A stretch of 64,000 nucleotides of DNA, taken from the NCBI RefSeq assembly GCF_000368145.1, contig NZ_KB849283.1, forward strand, positions 372,001 to 436,000, in the 5' to 3' direction. Every line of letters begins with the position of its first letter. The first letter of the stretch is position 1. The notes under the pieces were generated by a model. The model was not told the DNA's origin, made no database searches, and saw only the letters and a list, made by a program, of their open reading frames with translations. Source of the DNA: Acinetobacter guillouiae CIP 63.46. GTDB lineage: Bacteria; Pseudomonadota; Gammaproteobacteria; Pseudomonadales; Moraxellaceae. Positions 40,987 to 50,140 of the stretch are shown piece by piece. Both the position numbers and the translations under genes were made by a program.

Positions 40987-41640
40987 TTATAGACGAGTAA
41001 AGACTTCTTCTTGGGTCAAACGAGACTTGGGCAATTTTGCATTAAAGTCAGTATCACTACGATAACCGAGTGTCATAATCACAGACGGGACCAAATTCTT
41101 TTCAATTAAGCCTAATTCTTCAGTCAGAATATCTTCGTCAAAACCACCGATTGGCGTTGCATCGATACCTTCAATACCTGCAGCTAATAGCATTTGACCC
41201 AGTGCGATAAAGGTTTGATTTTCCGCCCAGCGCTGAATATCACCTTTTTCATTGCGATAATAAGAGACATAGCCTGTACGACTGTCTTTTTGACCTTGCT
41301 TAGCCTTGTCATCTTTAAAGCGGCCACTGAGATCATCCTGCTGAAGTAAATTACTCAGGTGCTGTTCTGTAATATCTGCTTTGGTACAGAATAAAATCGT
41401 ATGTGATGAATCTAAAACCTTTGGTGCGTTGTAGCTATATTTTCCGACTAAGGCTTTAGCAATACGTTGTTTAGCTGCATCATTGTCAGCAATAAAAAAA
41501 TGCCAAGGCTGGATATTGATTGACGATGGGGTTAAACGCAGGATTTCAAGTAAACGTGCAAATTGTGCTTGAGGAATCTTTTTAGAAGAATCATAAGCTT
41601 TTGTGGTGTAACGTGTTTTTGCTACATTTAATACATCCAT
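40987..41640 (-). CDS. nfsB: NfsB-like oxygen-insensitive NAD(P)H nitroreductase
   Basis: A 217-residue FMN-dependent nitroreductase that reduces nitroaromatics and quinones by two electrons. The FMN-binding start RYTTKAYD (residues 10-17), the TPSSINIQPWHFFIA block (37-51), FALGQMLLAAGIEG-like ALGQMLLAAGIEGIDATPIG, and LGYRSDTD near the end match E. coli NfsB in order and length. Upstream a 24-bp inverted repeat (41652-41675) lies close to the start and could be an operator. It is a single-gene unit, convergent with the DUF4303-like gene. Confidence 0.88.
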   Translation of the reverse strand: MDVLNVAKTRYTTKAYDSSKKIPQAQFARLLEILRLTPSSINIQPWHFFIADNDAAKQRIAKALVGKYSYNAPKVLDSSHTILFCTKADITEQHLSNLLQQDDLSGRFKDDKAKQGQKDSRTGYVSYYRNEKGDIQRWAENQTFIALGQMLLAAGIEGIDATPIGGFDEDILTEELGLIEKNLVPSVIMTLGYRSDTDFNAKLPKSRLTQEEVFTRL

Positions 41641-41651
41641 AAGGAGATCTC

Positions 41652-41675
41652 ATATATCGTAAATTTTCGATATAT
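41652..41675. promoter_or_regulatory. inverted repeat upstream of nfsB
   Basis: ATATATCG, 8-bp AT spacer, CGATATAT: perfect 8-bp arms ending 12 bp from the nfsB start. The shape fits an operator for a dimeric repressor; no regulator gene is adjacent. Confidence 0.5.
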
Positions 41676-41742
41676 TGTATGCTAAAATCGCGAAATGTGA
41701 ATCTTCAAAACGTAAATAAAGGTGAAAAATCATGATTTTTAA

Positions 41743-42486
41743 TCAATCGGTAAAGTGATTTTTATCTGAAATTGTCCATCTAATAAATTTCCAATCCGCA
41801 TTTTCATCCACTTCTAAAATCATTGCTTCAGATGTTTTTTCACGCCAATCCCCTAAAACAATTCTAGCTTTACCATTTACATCATGAATTTCAGGGCGAT
41901 GGGTATGACCATGAACCAACAGATCGACATTATTAATTGCTTTTTCAATAGCTTGTTGGTTAACATCCATAATTTCATAGGATTTATTTTGTTGAGACTC
42001 ACGGCTTTTTTTACGGAAACCATTGGCAAGTTTTTGTCTAAAACCAAGTGGGGTGCTTTTTAAAAGTCCCAATACAATCGGATTGCGAATAATTTTTTTA
42101 AATCGTTGATAAGAGATATCATCGGTACATAAAGCATCGCCATGTTCAAGACGAAATTTTTTATCACCAATGTTAAATGTATAAAATTCAGGAAGTAATT
42201 TACCATTAAACTGATTTAAAAATGTCTGCCCTAAAGCAAAATCACGGTTACCCACTTGAAAATAAATTTGATTACCAGCTTGCAAGGAAAATTGTTTTAG
42301 ATGCTCAATAATTTCATCTAACCAAGGCGCAGTATAATCATCCCCAATCCAAGCATTAAACCAGTCACCGAGAATAAACAGTTGCGTATTTTGATATTTA
42401 TAGTGTTCTAATAAATCAAAAAACCCTCGAACCAGTCGAGGGTGTTCTGGTGACAAATGTAAATCAGCGATAAACAGATAGGTCAC
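41743..42486 (-). CDS. lpxH: UDP-2,3-diacylglucosamine diphosphatase
   Basis: A 247-residue metallophosphatase of lipid A synthesis that splits UDP-2,3-diacylglucosamine to lipid X and UMP. Metal-binding motifs: FIADLHLSPEHP (DxH), LGDWFNAWIGDD (GD), VGNRDFALG (GNRD), and late HGHTHRPEIH. The start is GTG 42486 with AGGAAAAATAA before it. It lies downstream of ppiB on the same strand, separated by a structured element; this pairing is common in gamma-proteobacteria. Confidence 0.93.
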   Translation of the reverse strand: MTYLFIADLHLSPEHPRLVRGFFDLLEHYKYQNTQLFILGDWFNAWIGDDYTAPWLDEIIEHLKQFSLQAGNQIYFQVGNRDFALGQTFLNQFNGKLLPEFYTFNIGDKKFRLEHGDALCTDDISYQRFKKIIRNPIVLGLLKSTPLGFRQKLANGFRKKSRESQQNKSYEIMDVNQQAIEKAINNVDLLVHGHTHRPEIHDVNGKARIVLGDWREKTSEAMILEVDENADWKFIRWTISDKNHFTD

Positions 42487-42507
42487 TTATTTTTCCTATT
42501 TAATAAC

Positions 42508-42571
42508 TCCTCCCAAGCTTGCTTTGTAAGGGGAAAAGTATCCCTTTATTTAAAAGTCAGCTTCGGGAGGA
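42508..42571 (-). other. structured element between ppiB and lpxH
   Basis: TCCTCCCAAGCT pairs with AGCTTCGGGAGGA (one bulge), enclosing a second inverted repeat AAGGG / CCCTT (42528-42547). On the minus strand it follows the ppiB stop by 9 bp and precedes the lpxH ribosome site. It may be a partial terminator or attenuator that lowers lpxH expression relative to ppiB. Confidence 0.5.
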
Positions 42572-42579
42572 TTTATAAA

Positions 42580-43089
42580 TTATTCAGAGATAATTTTTGC
42601 AGATTCAATCACAATGTTTTCTAAAGGAACATCAGCATGATAACCACGGTTACCTGTACGAACACCTTTGATTGCATCAACAATGTCTAAGCCTTCAGTT
42701 ACTTTACCAAACACTGCATAACCCCAACCTTGAGCAGTTTTGCCTGTATGATTAAGGAAAGAGTTGTTTTTGACATTGATGAAGAATTGTGCAGAAGCAG
42801 AGTGAGGTGCTTGAGTACGTGCCATTGCAACCGTACCTTCATCATTGCTTAAACCATTGTCTGCTTCATTTTCAATTGAATCACGTGTGGTTTTTTCTTT
42901 GAAGTTTTCATCCATACCACCGCCTTGGATCATGAAACCTTCAATAACACGATGGAAGATTACGCCATCATAAAAACCATCACGAACATATTCTAAAAAG
43001 TTAGCAACAGTTTTTGGTGCTTTTTCAGAGTTAAGTTCAAGAACAATGCGTCCTTTGTTGGTGTTTAATTCGACTTGAGGAAAACTCAT
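42580..43089 (-). CDS. ppiB: cyclophilin-type peptidyl-prolyl isomerase B
   Basis: A 169-residue cytoplasmic cyclophilin with no signal peptide. Active-site blocks [13 protein letters not shown] (residues about 45-57, containing the catalytic Arg), [17 protein letters not shown] and the [14 protein letters not shown] end are conserved. It catalyses cis-trans isomerisation of prolyl bonds. GGAGATTATAGA precedes the ATG. It is divergent from glnS and upstream of lpxH. Confidence 0.95.
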   Translation of the reverse strand: MSFPQVELNTNKGRIVLELNSEKAPKTVANFLEYVRDGFYDGVIFHRVIEGFMIQGGGMDENFKEKTTRDSIENEADNGLSNDEGTVAMARTQAPHSASAQFFINVKNNSFLNHTGKTAQGWGYAVFGKVTEGLDIVDAIKGVRTGNRGYHADVPLENIVIESAKIISE

Positions 43090-43257
43090 TCTATAATCTC
43101 CTAATCATGACTTAAAATGTCATGGGTTTTTGGTTGAGAGAAGCATAAGCAAACTGTAAACTACATAGCAAGTAAAAATGTGAAATTCTTTTGTTAAAAA
43201 AGGATAAAATCACATTTTCTATATTCAATTTTAACTTTTAGAAGTGATTTATCAACT

Positions 43258-44979
43258 ATGAAGCCAAATGATGTTGTTTCAGAACTGCCAAAAACCCCGA
43301 CAAATAGTCCAAGCCCTGTCGATAATGCGCAGCAAGAACAACAAGCGGGCTTAGATTTTGTACGCCAAGTCATTACAGAAGATTTGGCAGCGGGCCGTAC
43401 ACAAAAGGTTGTTACACGTTTTCCACCTGAGCCAAATGGTTATCTACATATTGGTCATGTAAAGGCTATTTGCTTAAATTTTGGCATCGCTCAAGAATAC
43501 GATGGTTTGTGTAACTTGCGTTTTGATGACACCAACCCAGATGCTGAAGAACAAGAATATGTTGATGGTATTGCCAATGACGTAAAATGGTTAGGTTTTG
43601 AGTGGAATGGCGAACCTCGCTATGCATCAAGCTATTTTGACCAATTACATACTTGGGCAGTTCAGTTGATCAAACAGGGCGATGCTTATGTAGATCTACA
43701 AAGCCCAGAAGAAATTAGAATTAACCGTGGTAATTTTGTCGAGCCAGGTAAAAACTCACCTTATCGTGATGCATCTATTGAAGAAAACCTTGCTCGTTTT
43801 GAAAAAATGAACAATGGTGAATTGGCCGAAGGTGAAGCAGTATTACGTGCCAAAATTGATATGACATCACCAAATGTACATATGCGTGATCCAATTCTAT
43901 ATCGTGTACTTCATTCAGAACATCACCAAACGGGTGATAAATGGAAAATGTACCCAATGTATGACTATGCTCATCCATTGTCAGATGCGATTGAAGGGAT
44001 TACCCATTCATTATGTACCTTAGAGTTTCAAGACCATCGTCCATTTTATGATTGGGTGGTTGAAAAAGTGCATTCACAATCAGTTCCACGTCAGTATGAA
44101 TCTAGCCGTTTAAATATAGACTATACGATTACCTCTAAACGTAAATTACGTAAATTGGTAGAAGGTAACTATGTTCATGGTTGGGATGACCCGCGTATGC
44201 CAACTGTGGTGGGCATGCGTCGTCGTGGTTTTACCCCTGAAGGGTTACGTGAGTTCTGTAAGCGTGTAGGCGTGTCTAAAACAGACGGTATCGTTGATGT
44301 GGCTATGCTTGAGTTCTGTATTCGTCAATCTCTTGAAAATACAGCAGCACGTGGTATGGCTGTTTTAAATCCGCTGAAAGTAACTTTGACTAACTTGCCA
44401 GCAGATTTGGACTTAAGCCATGCACGTCATCCAAATGTAGATATGGGCGATCGTATTATTCCTTTAACCTCTGAAATTTTTATTGATCGTAAAGACTTTG
44501 AAGAAGTTCCACCAAAAGGTTTTAAACGTTTAGTTCCTGAGGGTGAAGTACGTTTACGCCATGCTTATGTGATTAAGTGTGATGAAGTGATTAAAGATGC
44601 CAATGGCGAAGTGATCGAGTTGAAATGTTCAATTGATCCTGAAACTTTAGGTAAAAACCCAGAAGGTCGTAAAGTGAAAGGCGTTGTACATTGGGTTTCT
44701 GCGTCGAAAGGGATTCCTGCTGAGGTTCGTGTTTACGATCGTTTATTCACTGAAGCTGCACCAGATGCAGATGATGATTTCTTGGCAAATTTAAATCCAG
44801 AATCTTTAACGGTACTTCAAGCGGTGATCGAGCCTGCTTTGGCCCAAGCGCAACCAGAAGATCGTTTCCAGTTTGAGCGTGAGGGTTATTTTGTTGCGGA
44901 TCAATATGATCATACGGCAGATAAACCTGTGTTTAACCGTGTCTTAGATTTGAAAGATAGCTTTAAACCGGGTAAATAA
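43258..44979 (+). CDS. glnS: glutaminyl-tRNA synthetase
   Basis: A 573-residue class I synthetase. [13 protein letters not shown] carries the HIGH signature (residues about 58-70), [19 protein letters not shown] binds substrate, and the KMSKS-type loop reads [12 protein letters not shown]-terminal anticodon-binding beta-barrels follow ([15 protein letters not shown]-type [18 protein letters not shown]). The first 30 residues form a polar, Pro/Gln-rich extension not seen in E. coli GlnRS. The gene stands alone with a strong terminator. Confidence 0.95.
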   Translation: MKPNDVVSELPKTPTNSPSPVDNAQQEQQAGLDFVRQVITEDLAAGRTQKVVTRFPPEPNGYLHIGHVKAICLNFGIAQEYDGLCNLRFDDTNPDAEEQEYVDGIANDVKWLGFEWNGEPRYASSYFDQLHTWAVQLIKQGDAYVDLQSPEEIRINRGNFVEPGKNSPYRDASIEENLARFEKMNNGELAEGEAVLRAKIDMTSPNVHMRDPILYRVLHSEHHQTGDKWKMYPMYDYAHPLSDAIEGITHSLCTLEFQDHRPFYDWVVEKVHSQSVPRQYESSRLNIDYTITSKRKLRKLVEGNYVHGWDDPRMPTVVGMRRRGFTPEGLREFCKRVGVSKTDGIVDVAMLEFCIRQSLENTAARGMAVLNPLKVTLTNLPADLDLSHARHPNVDMGDRIIPLTSEIFIDRKDFEEVPPKGFKRLVPEGEVRLRHAYVIKCDEVIKDANGEVIELKCSIDPETLGKNPEGRKVKGVVHWVSASKGIPAEVRVYDRLFTEAAPDADDDFLANLNPESLTVLQAVIEPALAQAQPEDRFQFEREGYFVADQYDHTADKPVFNRVLDLKDSFKPGK

Positions 44980-45013
44980 TTTTATTCAATCCTGAATAAA
45001 ATCATGATTTAAG

Positions 45014-45038
45014 ACCTAGCTTCGGCTAGGTTTTTTTA
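45014..45038 (+). terminator. Rho-independent terminator of glnS
   Basis: ACCTAGC, stable TTCG tetraloop, GCTAGGT and a run of T. A second weaker stem (TTTATTCA / TGAATAAA) lies just before it. Confidence 0.93.
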
Positions 45039-45114
45039 TACTGTTTAAAATTGATTGAGGAATACTATAGAAAAGCGATATAGTAAATGCACAAATAATA
45101 ATCAGGACAAATAT

Positions 45115-45435
45115 ATGTCTTCCCAATTTGATTTTGTTACGGTCCATATTAAACCTAATATTCATTATAAAGGGCGATCAATCAGTTATCTTATCGAATG
45201 CAAAGATGGTTCGAAGAAAACATTGGGGGTAATTTTACCCACAGAGAAACCTTTAACTTTTGAAACTCATGTGACTGAGCGCATTGAGATTGTCTCTGGA
45301 AAATGCTTGGTTCGGATAGCAGATCAAGAAGAAATGGAAGTTTACAGTTCTGGAGAGTCTTTTACTGTTCCTGCAAATAGCCGTTTTAGTCTGCAATCCA
45401 GCGAAGTTGTAGATTATGTTTGTCATCTGGAATAA
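45115..45435 (+). CDS. ppnP: pyrimidine/purine nucleoside phosphorylase (DUF1255)
   Basis: A 106-residue cupin-type phosphorylase that splits nucleosides to base and ribose 1-phosphate. GRSISYLIECKDGSKKTLGV, LPTEKPLTFETHVTERIEIV, SGKCLVRIADQEE and SFTVPANSRFSL with a final DYVCHLE match the PpnP/DUF1255 family. The start at 45115 has AGGACAAATAT before it; a 20-codon extension is rejected. Single gene between glnS and a convergent LysR gene. Confidence 0.88.
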   Translation: MSSQFDFVTVHIKPNIHYKGRSISYLIECKDGSKKTLGVILPTEKPLTFETHVTERIEIVSGKCLVRIADQEEMEVYSSGESFTVPANSRFSLQSSEVVDYVCHLE

Positions 45436-45459
45436 CGGATAACGTTAGCCAAATCATCA

Positions 45460-46356
45460 TTAGAATTCTTTAAAGTAATCCTGTAAATACTCAATAAAAA
45501 CTTTTACTTTATCAGAGATTAATTTTTTATCTGGAATAACAGCATAAATAGCAGTGGGTTCTACCCTAAAATCAGGAAGCACATGAACCAGTTTTCCTGA
45601 ATCTAAATCGTTTTTGACATGCCAAAGCGAGTGATTGGATATGCCGAGCCCTGCCAAAGATGCCTGACGAATCCCTTCGCCTGAGTTGGTAATAAAATAT
45701 CCATTTACCTGGATATCTAATCTTCTATTTGGGTTACTGTGATCCAGAAAGTTCCATGTATTGCTGATGCCTTGTTGATGACGCTGCACGATACAACGAT
45801 GTTGTTGTAAATCTTCTAAACGTTTGGGGATACCAAATTTAGCGAGATATTCAGGTGCAGCACAAAGTAAGCGTTTATTGATAGATAATGGTTTTGCGAT
45901 GAAAGAAGAATCTTGTAGTTTGCCAATGCGAATCGCAAGATCCATACCTTGGGTAATAAGATCTACATTTTGGTCATTTAAATCTAAATTGATTAATAAT
46001 TCAGGGTGTTGTTTTAAAAACTCAGCAATAACCTGAACCAGTATCTGTGTTCCAAAGGTTGCGGAAGCCGTGATATTGATGCTTCCTGAAAGTTTTTGAT
46101 CTTGAAGCTTTAAATTTTCGGTTAATGTCTGGAAACTATCGAGTAGTGGACGTCCTTGCTCAATCAATATTTTGGCTTCTTCGGTCAGACTCAATTTCCG
46201 TGTCGTGCGATAAAAAAGTTTAAGACTGAGCTGATTTTCAAGCCTTTGCACTCGTTGACTTGCCACTGAAACTGCAATATTGGCTTCTTTTGCCGCTTGG
46301 CTGATTGAACCTAAATCTGCGACACGTAAGAAGAATTGGAAGTCTTGTGTATTCAT
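45460..46356 (-). CDS. LysR-family regulator (divergent from aldo-keto reductase)
   Basis: A 298-residue LysR regulator: winged helix FQFFLRVADLGSISQAAKEA, then AVSVASQRVQRLENQLSLKLF with RTTRKLSLTEEA, and an effector domain with GSINITASATFGTQILVQVI and LDLNDQNVDLITQGMDLAIR, the pattern of the large DUF/CrgA-like group that often controls a divergent oxidoreductase. The intergenic gap to the aldo-keto reductase is about 104 bp. Its inducer is unknown. Confidence 0.88.
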   Translation of the reverse strand: MNTQDFQFFLRVADLGSISQAAKEANIAVSVASQRVQRLENQLSLKLFYRTTRKLSLTEEAKILIEQGRPLLDSFQTLTENLKLQDQKLSGSINITASATFGTQILVQVIAEFLKQHPELLINLDLNDQNVDLITQGMDLAIRIGKLQDSSFIAKPLSINKRLLCAAPEYLAKFGIPKRLEDLQQHRCIVQRHQQGISNTWNFLDHSNPNRRLDIQVNGYFITNSGEGIRQASLAGLGISNHSLWHVKNDLDSGKLVHVLPDFRVEPTAIYAVIPDKKLISDKVKVFIEYLQDYFKEF

Positions 46357-46460
46357 TTTCCATAAAATCGAAAAAGTAATTCCTCATTATCCTGATTTTT
46401 AAAATAATACCAAGTTGTTATTTTGTGATGAGACACATTATTCAATCAAGGTGAATGATC

Positions 46461-47513
46461 ATGAAATATAATTTTTTAGGCAATTCTGGTTTAAAAGTAT
46501 CTGAGTTGGGATTTGGTGCTGGAACCCTTGGAGGAAAAGGTCCTCTATTTTCTGCATGGGGACAAGCAGGGCAAAAAGAAGCCAATCAAATGATTACCAC
46601 ATGTATAGATGCAGGAATTAATTTCTTTGATACGGCCGATGTGTATTCAGACGGTGAATCTGAAAAAATGCTTGGAATTGCATTAGCACCTTATCGGCAC
46701 AATGCGATTATTTCAACTAAAGTTGCGCTTCGTAGCAATGAACAAGTGAATCAGGTCGGATTGAGTCGTCATTATTTAATTCATGCAGTAGAACAATCGT
46801 TAAAACGCTTAAATACAGACTATATCGATGTTTTACAGTTACATCAGTTTGATAGCTTTACTTCGCTAGATCAGCTTATGAAAACTTTAGATGAATTGGT
46901 CCGAAGCGGAAAAGTTCGTTATATCGGGGCATCTAATTTTTCAGGCTGGCAATTGATGAAAGCGCAGTCGATTGCAGATCGTTATGGTTATGAAAAAATG
47001 GTGGCACATCAGGTGTATTATTCATTGATAGGTCGGGATTATGAATGGGAACTGATGCCTTTAAATCATGATCAGCATATTGGTGCTGTTGTGTGGAGTC
47101 CTTTGGGATGGGGACGTTTGACAGGTAAGTTTGATCGTAAGCATCCTTTGCCTGAAAATAGTCGCTTACATGAAACAGCACAATTTGCGCCACCTGTAAA
47201 CGAAGAATATCTCTATCAAGTAATAGACGCATTAAAACAGATTGCATTAGACACGGGATATTCAGTCCCACAAATTGCTTTAAAATGGCTGTTAACACGA
47301 GCTACAGTGTCTACTGTACTGATTGGTGCTCGAAATCAACAACAACTGCAAGATAATCTAATCGCAAAAGATCTAGTGCTTACGGATTCACAATTACAGC
47401 GTTTAAATCAAGTCAGTGCGGTTCATCCAGCATATCCATATTACCCGTATTGGAATGGTCAATTTTCAGAGCGCTATCAGAGCATAGTTGAATCATCACT
47501 TATTCAAAACTAA
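46461..47513 (+). CDS. aldo/keto reductase
   Basis: A 350-residue NADPH-dependent TIM-barrel oxidoreductase. Catalytic tetrad: Asp and Tyr in NFFDTADVYSDGESE, Lys in IISTKVALRS, His in VLQLHQFD. NADPH contacts include YIGASNFSGWQL and the C-terminal STVLIGARNQQQLQDNL. ATG 46461 (AAGGTGA before it) is preferred; an ATG two codons upstream also exists. It is divergent from a LysR gene that is its probable regulator. Substrate is unknown. Confidence 0.88.
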   Translation: MKYNFLGNSGLKVSELGFGAGTLGGKGPLFSAWGQAGQKEANQMITTCIDAGINFFDTADVYSDGESEKMLGIALAPYRHNAIISTKVALRSNEQVNQVGLSRHYLIHAVEQSLKRLNTDYIDVLQLHQFDSFTSLDQLMKTLDELVRSGKVRYIGASNFSGWQLMKAQSIADRYGYEKMVAHQVYYSLIGRDYEWELMPLNHDQHIGAVVWSPLGWGRLTGKFDRKHPLPENSRLHETAQFAPPVNEEYLYQVIDALKQIALDTGYSVPQIALKWLLTRATVSTVLIGARNQQQLQDNLIAKDLVLTDSQLQRLNQVSAVHPAYPYYPYWNGQFSERYQSIVESSLIQN

Positions 47514-47621
47514 TTCGTTAAATTTGTTAACAAAAACATGATACTGATTACATAGCACTTATGTTATCAGTATCACTTTGTTATCCATATAGTTCTATAT
47601 AAGCTTAGAAGAGTAATAAGA

Positions 47622-48065
47622 ATGAATCCAACCATTGAAACTCAAATGTTAATTCGTAAACCCGTATCTGCGGTTTTTAATGCATTTATTGATCCTGAAA
47701 TTACTTCAAAATTCTGGTTTAGTCGTTCTACAGGACCCCTAAAAGAAGGCAAAATTGTGCAATGGAGTTGGGATAAGTATCAAGTCAGCTCAAAGGTTAT
47801 GGTATTTAACATTATTGAAAATAAATTGATTCAAATTACTTGGGGTGAACCCAAAACATCGGTAGATTTTATATTTGAAGAAATCAGCTCCGAGCACACC
47901 TATTTAAAAATTAGAAATTACGATATTTCGTTGCAAGGCTCTGAACTGATTCAATTTATTATCGATGCAACTGGGGGATTCACCACAGTGCTGGATGGTT
48001 TAAAAGCTTATTTGGAACACGGATTAGAACTCAAATTGGTTGAAGACAAATTTCCACCATTTTAA
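47622..48065 (+). CDS. SRPBCC / AHSA1-like domain protein
   Basis: A 147-residue START-like protein with AHSA1 features: IRKPVSAVFNAFIDPEITSK and FWFSRSTGPLKEGKIVQWSW near the start, LIQITWGEPKTSVDFIFEE in the middle, and a C-terminal helix GGFTTVLDGLKAYLEHG. Such proteins bind hydrophobic ligands or act as helper ATPase activators; the natural role is unknown. Ribosome site AGAAGAG precedes the ATG. Confidence 0.85.
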   Translation: MNPTIETQMLIRKPVSAVFNAFIDPEITSKFWFSRSTGPLKEGKIVQWSWDKYQVSSKVMVFNIIENKLIQITWGEPKTSVDFIFEEISSEHTYLKIRNYDISLQGSELIQFIIDATGGFTTVLDGLKAYLEHGLELKLVEDKFPPF

Positions 48066-48122
48066 TGGTGATTTAAAATCAGGGCTTTGCCTAAGGTCAT
48101 GTGAACAACCTAGTTGAGTATT

Positions 48123-48659
48123 TTACTTTTTAGGTTGCTGTTCTTTAAGTGATAAATAGGTTGGAAGTTTTAATTTTGACTGAGCCCTGAGTTTCATTTT
48201 TATATATAAAACCAAAGCAAAACAGGTGGTTGCAACTGTTAAAAATAAGCCATTCATATAGGTCATGATTGAACTGATATAGCCAATCGTGGTTAAACGG
48301 TTCATCATTTTTACCACTTGAGGGCTACTTTCAACCCCTGTAATTGCCCAACTACACAGATGTTCACAATTATTGATAATCAAATGATAGCTGTTTTCGT
48401 TCATGCGTGTACGCATACGTCGAACTACATGACGACCAGAAAACTTAGGTTGATCATAGTAACGGACACGGATCACTTTACCATGTGAAAATTTTTCAAG
48501 TGAAGTGATTTCGATTGGGCGTTTTTTTACAAAATGTGCCAGCCCAGAATAATGTATAACACGACCTTTTCCAGCATAGATTCCATGATGGCTATAGCCA
48601 AAATTTTTGACGATTAAATGCGCACCTAAAGGGTATTTAGCTATTTGTTTTGTCTGCAT
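48123..48659 (-). CDS. LRAT-domain (NlpC/P60-type) protein with C-terminal membrane helix
   Basis: A 178-residue protein of the lecithin:retinol acyltransferase-like cysteine family. His in YSHHGIYAGKGRVIHYSGL and Cys in INNCEHLCSW (residues about 24-26 and 102-108) form the permuted catalytic set of this group, often acting as acyltransferases or thiol hydrolases on lipids. A C-terminal hydrophobic helix at about 130-152 (MNGLFLTVATTCFALVLYI) anchors it in a membrane, as in eukaryotic HRASLS proteins. No signal peptide. Neighbouring genes give no clue. Confidence 0.8.
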   Translation of the reverse strand: MQTKQIAKYPLGAHLIVKNFGYSHHGIYAGKGRVIHYSGLAHFVKKRPIEITSLEKFSHGKVIRVRYYDQPKFSGRHVVRRMRTRMNENSYHLIINNCEHLCSWAITGVESSPQVVKMMNRLTTIGYISSIMTYMNGLFLTVATTCFALVLYIKMKLRAQSKLKLPTYLSLKEQQPKK

Positions 48660-48847
48660 ATTCCACTCAGTTCAAATAAAGTGTACACATGTATTTAATT
48701 GAAAGGATAGTTTGATTATAACCATGCAAAATGAATTTGATAGCCCTTAAAGTGATAATTAAGTAAAAAAATGCATTAAAAGTGCTAATTAGCCTTCATT
48801 ATTCAATAGATCACACGATAAAATATAACACTTTGCATGGGGATGTT

Positions 48848-49606
48848 ATGAATTTGAAAACTGGGGTATATGCGCTGATAAGCATGATGGGATTGAGTGC
48901 ACTTTCCTTTCAAGTCAATGCCAATACTGACTATATCAAAATAATCAAAGACAAGAAGGTGATCGCAGATGCTGTTCGTATCGATGATCTAGATCAGCTA
49001 CAACTATTTTTAAAAAACCAACAAGGGCAAATCTATAAAAAGTTCGCAGCTGTGCAAAAAGAGCGTAAAAAATGCCAGATCAGTTTTGCCATGAATGCAG
49101 GAATGTATCACCCTAATTTTGCACCAGTAGGCTTGTACATTGAACAAGGTAAACAACAAATAGAATTAAACCAACAAAAAAACAAATTTGGTAATTTTTT
49201 TATGCAACCCAATGGTGTGGTTGCTTGGAACAATAAGCAAGCTGTGATTAAAACCACAGAGCAATATCTTAAATCTAATTTTAAAGCTCGCTATGCTACA
49301 CAATCTGGTCCAATGTTATTGATCAATGGTGAGATCAATCCAATTTTCGTTAAAAACTCAGATTCTTTAAAAGTTCGCAATGGGGTGGGAATTAAAAATA
49401 ATCAACTGTATTTCGTGATAAGTCGTGGAAAAATTAATTTTTATAATTTTGCTGATATTTTTAAGTCGCAGCTTAAAACAGATCAAGCTTTATATTTAGA
49501 TGGTTCAATTTCAAGTGCATTCATTCCACAAGTGAAAAGGAATGATCAGACTTATGATTTAGGCCCGATGTTTATTTATAGTGAAGCAAAAAAATGTGAC
49601 GATTAA
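48848..49606 (+). CDS. periplasmic phosphodiester glycosidase family protein
   Basis: A 252-residue exported protein (signal peptide LKTGVYALISMMGLSALSFQ with cleavage near VNA). It carries the NAGPA/phosphodiester glycosidase domain: FAMNAGMYHPNFAPVGLYIE, FFMQPNGVVAWNNKQ, ATQSGPMLLINGEINPIF, VRNGVGI and ALYLDGSISSAFIP. This fold removes sugars from phosphodiesters; the bacterial substrate is unknown, perhaps envelope polymers. The start at 48848 has GGGGATGTT before it; a 22-codon extension is rejected. Confidence 0.85.
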   Translation: MNLKTGVYALISMMGLSALSFQVNANTDYIKIIKDKKVIADAVRIDDLDQLQLFLKNQQGQIYKKFAAVQKERKKCQISFAMNAGMYHPNFAPVGLYIEQGKQQIELNQQKNKFGNFFMQPNGVVAWNNKQAVIKTTEQYLKSNFKARYATQSGPMLLINGEINPIFVKNSDSLKVRNGVGIKNNQLYFVISRGKINFYNFADIFKSQLKTDQALYLDGSISSAFIPQVKRNDQTYDLGPMFIYSEAKKCDD

Positions 49607-49650
49607 AATGTAAAAATTAAAGTTTTGCTTATGATTTATAGGTTAAATCA

Positions 49651-49685
49651 AAATGGATGCCTGCAAATAGAAGCATCCATTTTTT
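49651..49685. terminator. bidirectional terminator
   Basis: AAATGGATGC and GCATCCATTT pair around a 12-nt loop, with T-rich ends. It lies between the glycosidase gene and the convergent DUF5339 gene. Confidence 0.85.
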
Positions 49686-49701
49686 GTAGATCAAGGATAA
49701 A

Positions 49702-49947
49702 TTACTTAACCATACCAATGATTGAAGACTGCGCTTTACAGGCTTGAATAGCATCTTCTTTAGATAACTTTTTAATTTCTTCTTCAAAGGCTTTCTTCTG
49801 TTCTTTTAGTGAATCTTCAGGAATGCCACTTTGTTTTGCCAAGTCTTCCATATGCTTCCAAGATTCTTCACATTCCTTTGGCATACCACCACATGCGGTT
49901 AAGATAGTACCTAAAGCGAGAATTGGAATTAAACGTAATAATTTCAT
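49702..49947 (-). CDS. DUF5339 small lipoprotein
   Basis: An 81-residue protein with signal peptide MKLLRLIPILALGTILTAC and lipobox LTAC (lipidated Cys19). The mature part is a short helical chain with a second Cys pair (KECEESWKHME... and IQACKAQ), matching the Acinetobacter-typical DUF5339 family of unknown function. AAAGGATCAGAAT precedes the ATG. Confidence 0.8.
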   Translation of the reverse strand: MKLLRLIPILALGTILTACGGMPKECEESWKHMEDLAKQSGIPEDSLKEQKKAFEEEIKKLSKEDAIQACKAQSSIIGMVK

Positions 49948-50063
49948 ATTCTGATCCTTTAATTTAAGTTGGTTTTTTACTGAGGTTTATTCATATTGAT
50001 CATTAAAATTTATAGCGTATACAAATGACGAAAAAATGAATTTGTCTTTGAATAAAAAGAAAA

Positions 50064-50101
50064 AGACTTCATTCTCAAGTATATACACTAGAATGAAGTC
50101 T
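50064..50101 (-). terminator. Rho-independent terminator of the fadL gene
   Basis: AGACTTCATTCT and AGAATGAAGTCT form a perfect 12-bp stem; on the minus strand a T-rich tail follows. Confidence 0.88.
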
Positions 50102-50140
50102 ACGCTAAAAAATAATTTTAACAAGATCATGCATTGAGCA

